From contig NZIT01000074.1 of NCBI GenBank assembly GCA_002691725.1, positions 10,701 to 28,554 on the forward strand: 17,854 nt of DNA. The letters are read 5' to 3'. Shown here piece by piece: positions 15,946 through 17,854 of the stretch (its first letter is position 1; each line of letters begins with the position of its first letter). The stretch comes from SAR116 cluster bacterium (lineage in GTDB: Bacteria; Pseudomonadota; Alphaproteobacteria; Puniceispirillales; UBA1172). The translations under genes and the position numbers were made by a program. The notes beneath the pieces are model-generated. The model saw only the letters and a program-made list of their open reading frames with translations. It was not told the origin of the DNA and did not search any database.

Positions 15946-17073
15946 TTGGAAACCAAATCGGAACATAATAAAACTCCGGTTTATTTCTGGTTTTTAGTCA
16001 TCATTCTGATGCTAATTGCTATTCAGGTTGTTATGGTGACAGCCTATGGGATTAAGCATGTTAAGATCAAGGCTGGATTTTATGAGCCGTTCCCGGTTTT
16101 TGAAACGACGGCTAATGATGCGCTAAGAGAACGTCTGTTATGGCTGGAAAATCAACTTGCCCCCCCACCGCTTTTGGTGTGGTCGACCAAGCCGCCACCA
16201 TTGCTGGAGTTTCGGGAATTAGCTGAAGGCGAGATTGATGCTGATCAGTCAGAGCCGGCGGCAGATGACAGTCAGATTGACAGCTTTGATATCATAGATA
16301 CGCCTAGCCAGATAGAGACGCCTAGCCAGTCGGCTTCTGCTAGCGCGCCATCGACAGATTTAACAACTTCCGCCAATGTATCAGGACAAGTGATTGAAGT
16401 GACAGCATTTTATGTTCGTCAATTACCTGATTTGCGGACGGTCAAGGTTGATGAGCGCAAAACTATATTTATCAGCTCGGTCTTACCGCATATTTTACGC
16501 GCCAACCAAGAGCTGTTAGAACGCCGCCGCCGCATTAAGGTTGATTATAGCAATGGCAGCGAAGATAGAATCAGAAAATGGGCAGAACTTTATGGGATTG
16601 ATGGTGTTAACAATCTGGATGTAGATCAGCTTTTTGATGAATTGATGTTGCGTGTTGATGCTATTCCGGTGCCTTTAGCGCTCGCCCAGGCGATTATCGA
16701 AAGCGGTTGGGGAACGTCTCGATTTGCGCGTCAAGGAAATGCTCTTTATGGTGAATGGGCATGGTCAGAAAGCAAAGGCATTAAACCATTATCGCCATCA
16801 AATGATCGTGCTGTTGTCCGATCTTTTTCCTCTATCTTTGATTCGGTCAGAAGCTATATGCATAATCTGAATACCCATGATGCTTATCAAAACTTGCGTC
16901 AAAAACGCCGTCAGCACCGTGAAGGTTTTCCGCATATCCTGGCCCAGCAATTAATCCCAACCTTGGATAAATATGCAGAAGATGGCGATCTTTATATCCG
17001 CAAATTACACAATATTGTTCAGACTAATAATCTCTATATATACAGCAATGCCGTATTGGCGGATGCCAATTAA
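15946..17073 (+). CDS. Membrane-anchored Bax-like protein with glucosaminidase domain
   Basis: Probable peptidoglycan hydrolase acting in the periplasm. The start is TTG: AAGGA (15933-15937) lies 8 bases upstream, and no ATG occurs before the membrane segment at about 12-34 (VYFWFLVIILMLIAIQVVMV), so TTG is well supported. Of 375 residues, about 35-150 form a Pro/Ser/Asp-rich linker with a 6-residue repeat (TPSQIE/TPSQSA). A Bax-type helical region follows (KTIFISSVLPHILRANQELL, 172-191). The glucosaminidase-like domain is about 240-350, with the probable catalytic Glu252 in AQAIIESGWGTSRFARQGNA and the conserved tail LNTHDAYQNLR. It resembles E. coli Bax in order and motifs; activity is inferred. 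It is downstream of the NifU-like gene and overlaps the convergent deacetylase by four bases. Confidence 0.87.
   Translation: METKSEHNKTPVYFWFLVIILMLIAIQVVMVTAYGIKHVKIKAGFYEPFPVFETTANDALRERLLWLENQLAPPPLLVWSTKPPPLLEFRELAEGEIDADQSEPAADDSQIDSFDIIDTPSQIETPSQSASASAPSTDLTTSANVSGQVIEVTAFYVRQLPDLRTVKVDERKTIFISSVLPHILRANQELLERRRRIKVDYSNGSEDRIRKWAELYGIDGVNNLDVDQLFDELMLRVDAIPVPLALAQAIIESGWGTSRFARQGNALYGEWAWSESKGIKPLSPSNDRAVVRSFSSIFDSVRSYMHNLNTHDAYQNLRQKRRQHREGFPHILAQQLIPTLDKYAEDGDLYIRKLHNIVQTNNLYIYSNAVLADAN
16300..16329 (+). repeat. 18-bp direct duplication in the Bax-like linker
   Basis: ACGCCTAGCCAG occurs at 16300-16311 and again at 16318-16329, a perfect 12-base match with an 18-base period, encoding TPSQIE then TPSQSA. 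It lies in the low-complexity linker and keeps the frame. Confidence 0.7.
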
Positions 17074-17854
17074 TTGAGAACAAACTGTCGGCTATACCAT
17101 CTGAACCGGCCGGTATCCTGACCATTTTCTACAACTGGCATCGTGCAATTAATGCGGCTGCGATAGTTTGAAAACGGCCTTGGCAGGCGGACTTCTATGC
17201 GGCGGTCTAGCTGGATGACGTCAACTCTGCCCATGCCTGATGCGAAACAGATTAACCGGCTTAATGGCTCAATGCCTTCCGCCACAGTAAAGCCTAAATA
17301 AGGTGGGTTATTGCTAAGCACCATATCACCATTGGTCATATCGGAAATTGGCAGCGCCCTGGCTTCAACAGCTAATGTCAGGCGACTGACATCACCATAG
17401 TTTTCATTAAAGGCGAAACGCGGCCATTCAAACGCATCAATACTAGCATGGGCAACACCTGAAGCCTGACCAAACGCCGCCTCAAACCCTGAGGCTTTGA
17501 TGATATCACGGACTTCTGGGCTGTATTCGCCATAAGGATAGGCAAACAGGAGTGGTCTCTCCCCCAGCTCCTCATAAAAGCGCGTATTTGAGGTTTTAAT
17601 CTCTTGCCGCGTTTGATCAGCAGATAGCCGATGCATATGCGGATGGGTATGCGACTGTGAGCCAATCTCAACGCCTGCGGCTTGCATTTCTCTAATTTGA
17701 TCCCAAGACGCATAGCCGTTAAGCCCTCGATCAATAGACTGCGTTGCAACGAAGATCGTAAACGGATAATCATAGGCTTGAAGCCGTGGAAACGCCTCAG
17801 TATAAACGGACGTAAACGCATCATCAATGGTGATGGCGAGGGCTTTATCTGGCA
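17070..17854 (-). CDS. Polysaccharide deacetylase (NodB homology domain), 5' end missing
   Basis: Carbohydrate esterase 4-type protein, expected to remove N- or O-acetyl groups from an envelope or exported polysaccharide. The frame remains open to the window edge, so the start lies outside; 260 residues are present. An in-frame ATG at 17687 is internal, because the residues upstream of it encode catalytic motif 1: ALAITIDDAFTSVY, with the metal-binding Asp pair. Motif 2 is SQSHTHPHMHRL, with the two metal-ligand histidines. RPLLFAYPYGEYSPEV is the arginine/proline motif 3. The part after about residue 160 is a family-specific C-terminal domain with NNPPYLGFTVAEG and NCTMPV, which I recall from alphaproteobacterial members. 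Motif 1 reads TIDD where TFDD is more usual. It is convergent with the Bax-like gene, overlapping by four bases. Confidence 0.92.
   Translation of the reverse strand, partial: PDKALAITIDDAFTSVYTEAFPRLQAYDYPFTIFVATQSIDRGLNGYASWDQIREMQAAGVEIGSQSHTHPHMHRLSADQTRQEIKTSNTRFYEELGERPLLFAYPYGEYSPEVRDIIKASGFEAAFGQASGVAHASIDAFEWPRFAFNENYGDVSRLTLAVEARALPISDMTNGDMVLSNNPPYLGFTVAEGIEPLSRLICFASGMGRVDVIQLDRRIEVRLPRPFSNYRSRINCTMPVVENGQDTGRFRWYSRQFVLN

Noticed and set aside
17070..17687. A complete short deacetylase starting at the ATG at 17687.
   Set aside because: The frame continues upstream to the window edge and encodes the catalytic Asp-Asp motif there, so 17687 is an internal Met.
17378..17827. Alternative minus-strand open frame of 149 codons over the deacetylase.
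   Set aside because: The overlapping frame encodes all NodB motifs through to the window edge; this one is Arg/Leu-rich and shows no family features, typical of a shadow frame.
1..17854. CRISPR array, transposon, prophage, toxin-antitoxin or defence system.
   Set aside because: The tandem repeats have no spacers, no transposase, integrase or phage gene was seen, and every long frame is a housekeeping or envelope gene. No hidden system is supported.

Overview
This window is a stretch of core alphaproteobacterial chromosome. Moderate GC content, gene order and protein style point that way: NifU with an Nfu_N domain, a long GlnD of 943 residues, a DUF2244 gene beside nth, and dnaK-dnaJ followed by dapB. 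The general look resembles the marine SAR116/Puniceispirillum type, but that finer placement is a guess from memory and was not tested by any search. I see no RNA genes, insertion sequences, prophage, CRISPR array or origin. The window is almost wall-to-wall coding; the longest gap, about 200 bases, lies between dnaJ and dapB.

Layout. Bases 1-3850 (+): the dnaK 3' part (chaperone), a hairpin, dnaJ (co-chaperone), a gap with a four-unit 13-bp tandem repeat, then dapB (lysine/diaminopimelate synthesis). Bases 3840-5798: a DUF2244 membrane protein (-) tail-to-tail with dapB and head-to-head with nth (+, base-excision repair), then a small putative lipoprotein (-) tail-to-tail with nth. Bases 5872-9700 (+): a PfkB-family sugar/nucleoside kinase, most like adenosine kinase, then mutS (mismatch repair). 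Bases 9774-15223 (+): glnD (PII uridylyltransferase, nitrogen signalling) behind a good sigma-70-like promoter, murJ overlapping it by 4 bases, and trpS. Bases 15361-17073 (+): a NifU-type Fe-S scaffold protein behind a three-unit 14-bp tandem repeat, then a membrane-anchored Bax-like glucosaminidase with a TTG start. Bases 17070-17854 (-): a polysaccharide deacetylase whose 5' end lies outside the window.

Themes. Proteostasis (dnaK, dnaJ), DNA repair (nth, mutS), nitrogen control (glnD) and cell-envelope work (dapB supplying diaminopimelate, murJ flipping lipid II, the Bax-like hydrolase, the deacetylase) are the main jobs. No previously undescribed multi-gene system is evident. The least explained elements are short tandem duplications of 12-19 bp at five places (three between genes, two inside coding N-terminal or linker regions), the dnaK-dnaJ hairpin, the uncharacterised lipoprotein, and the convergent Bax-like/deacetylase pair.
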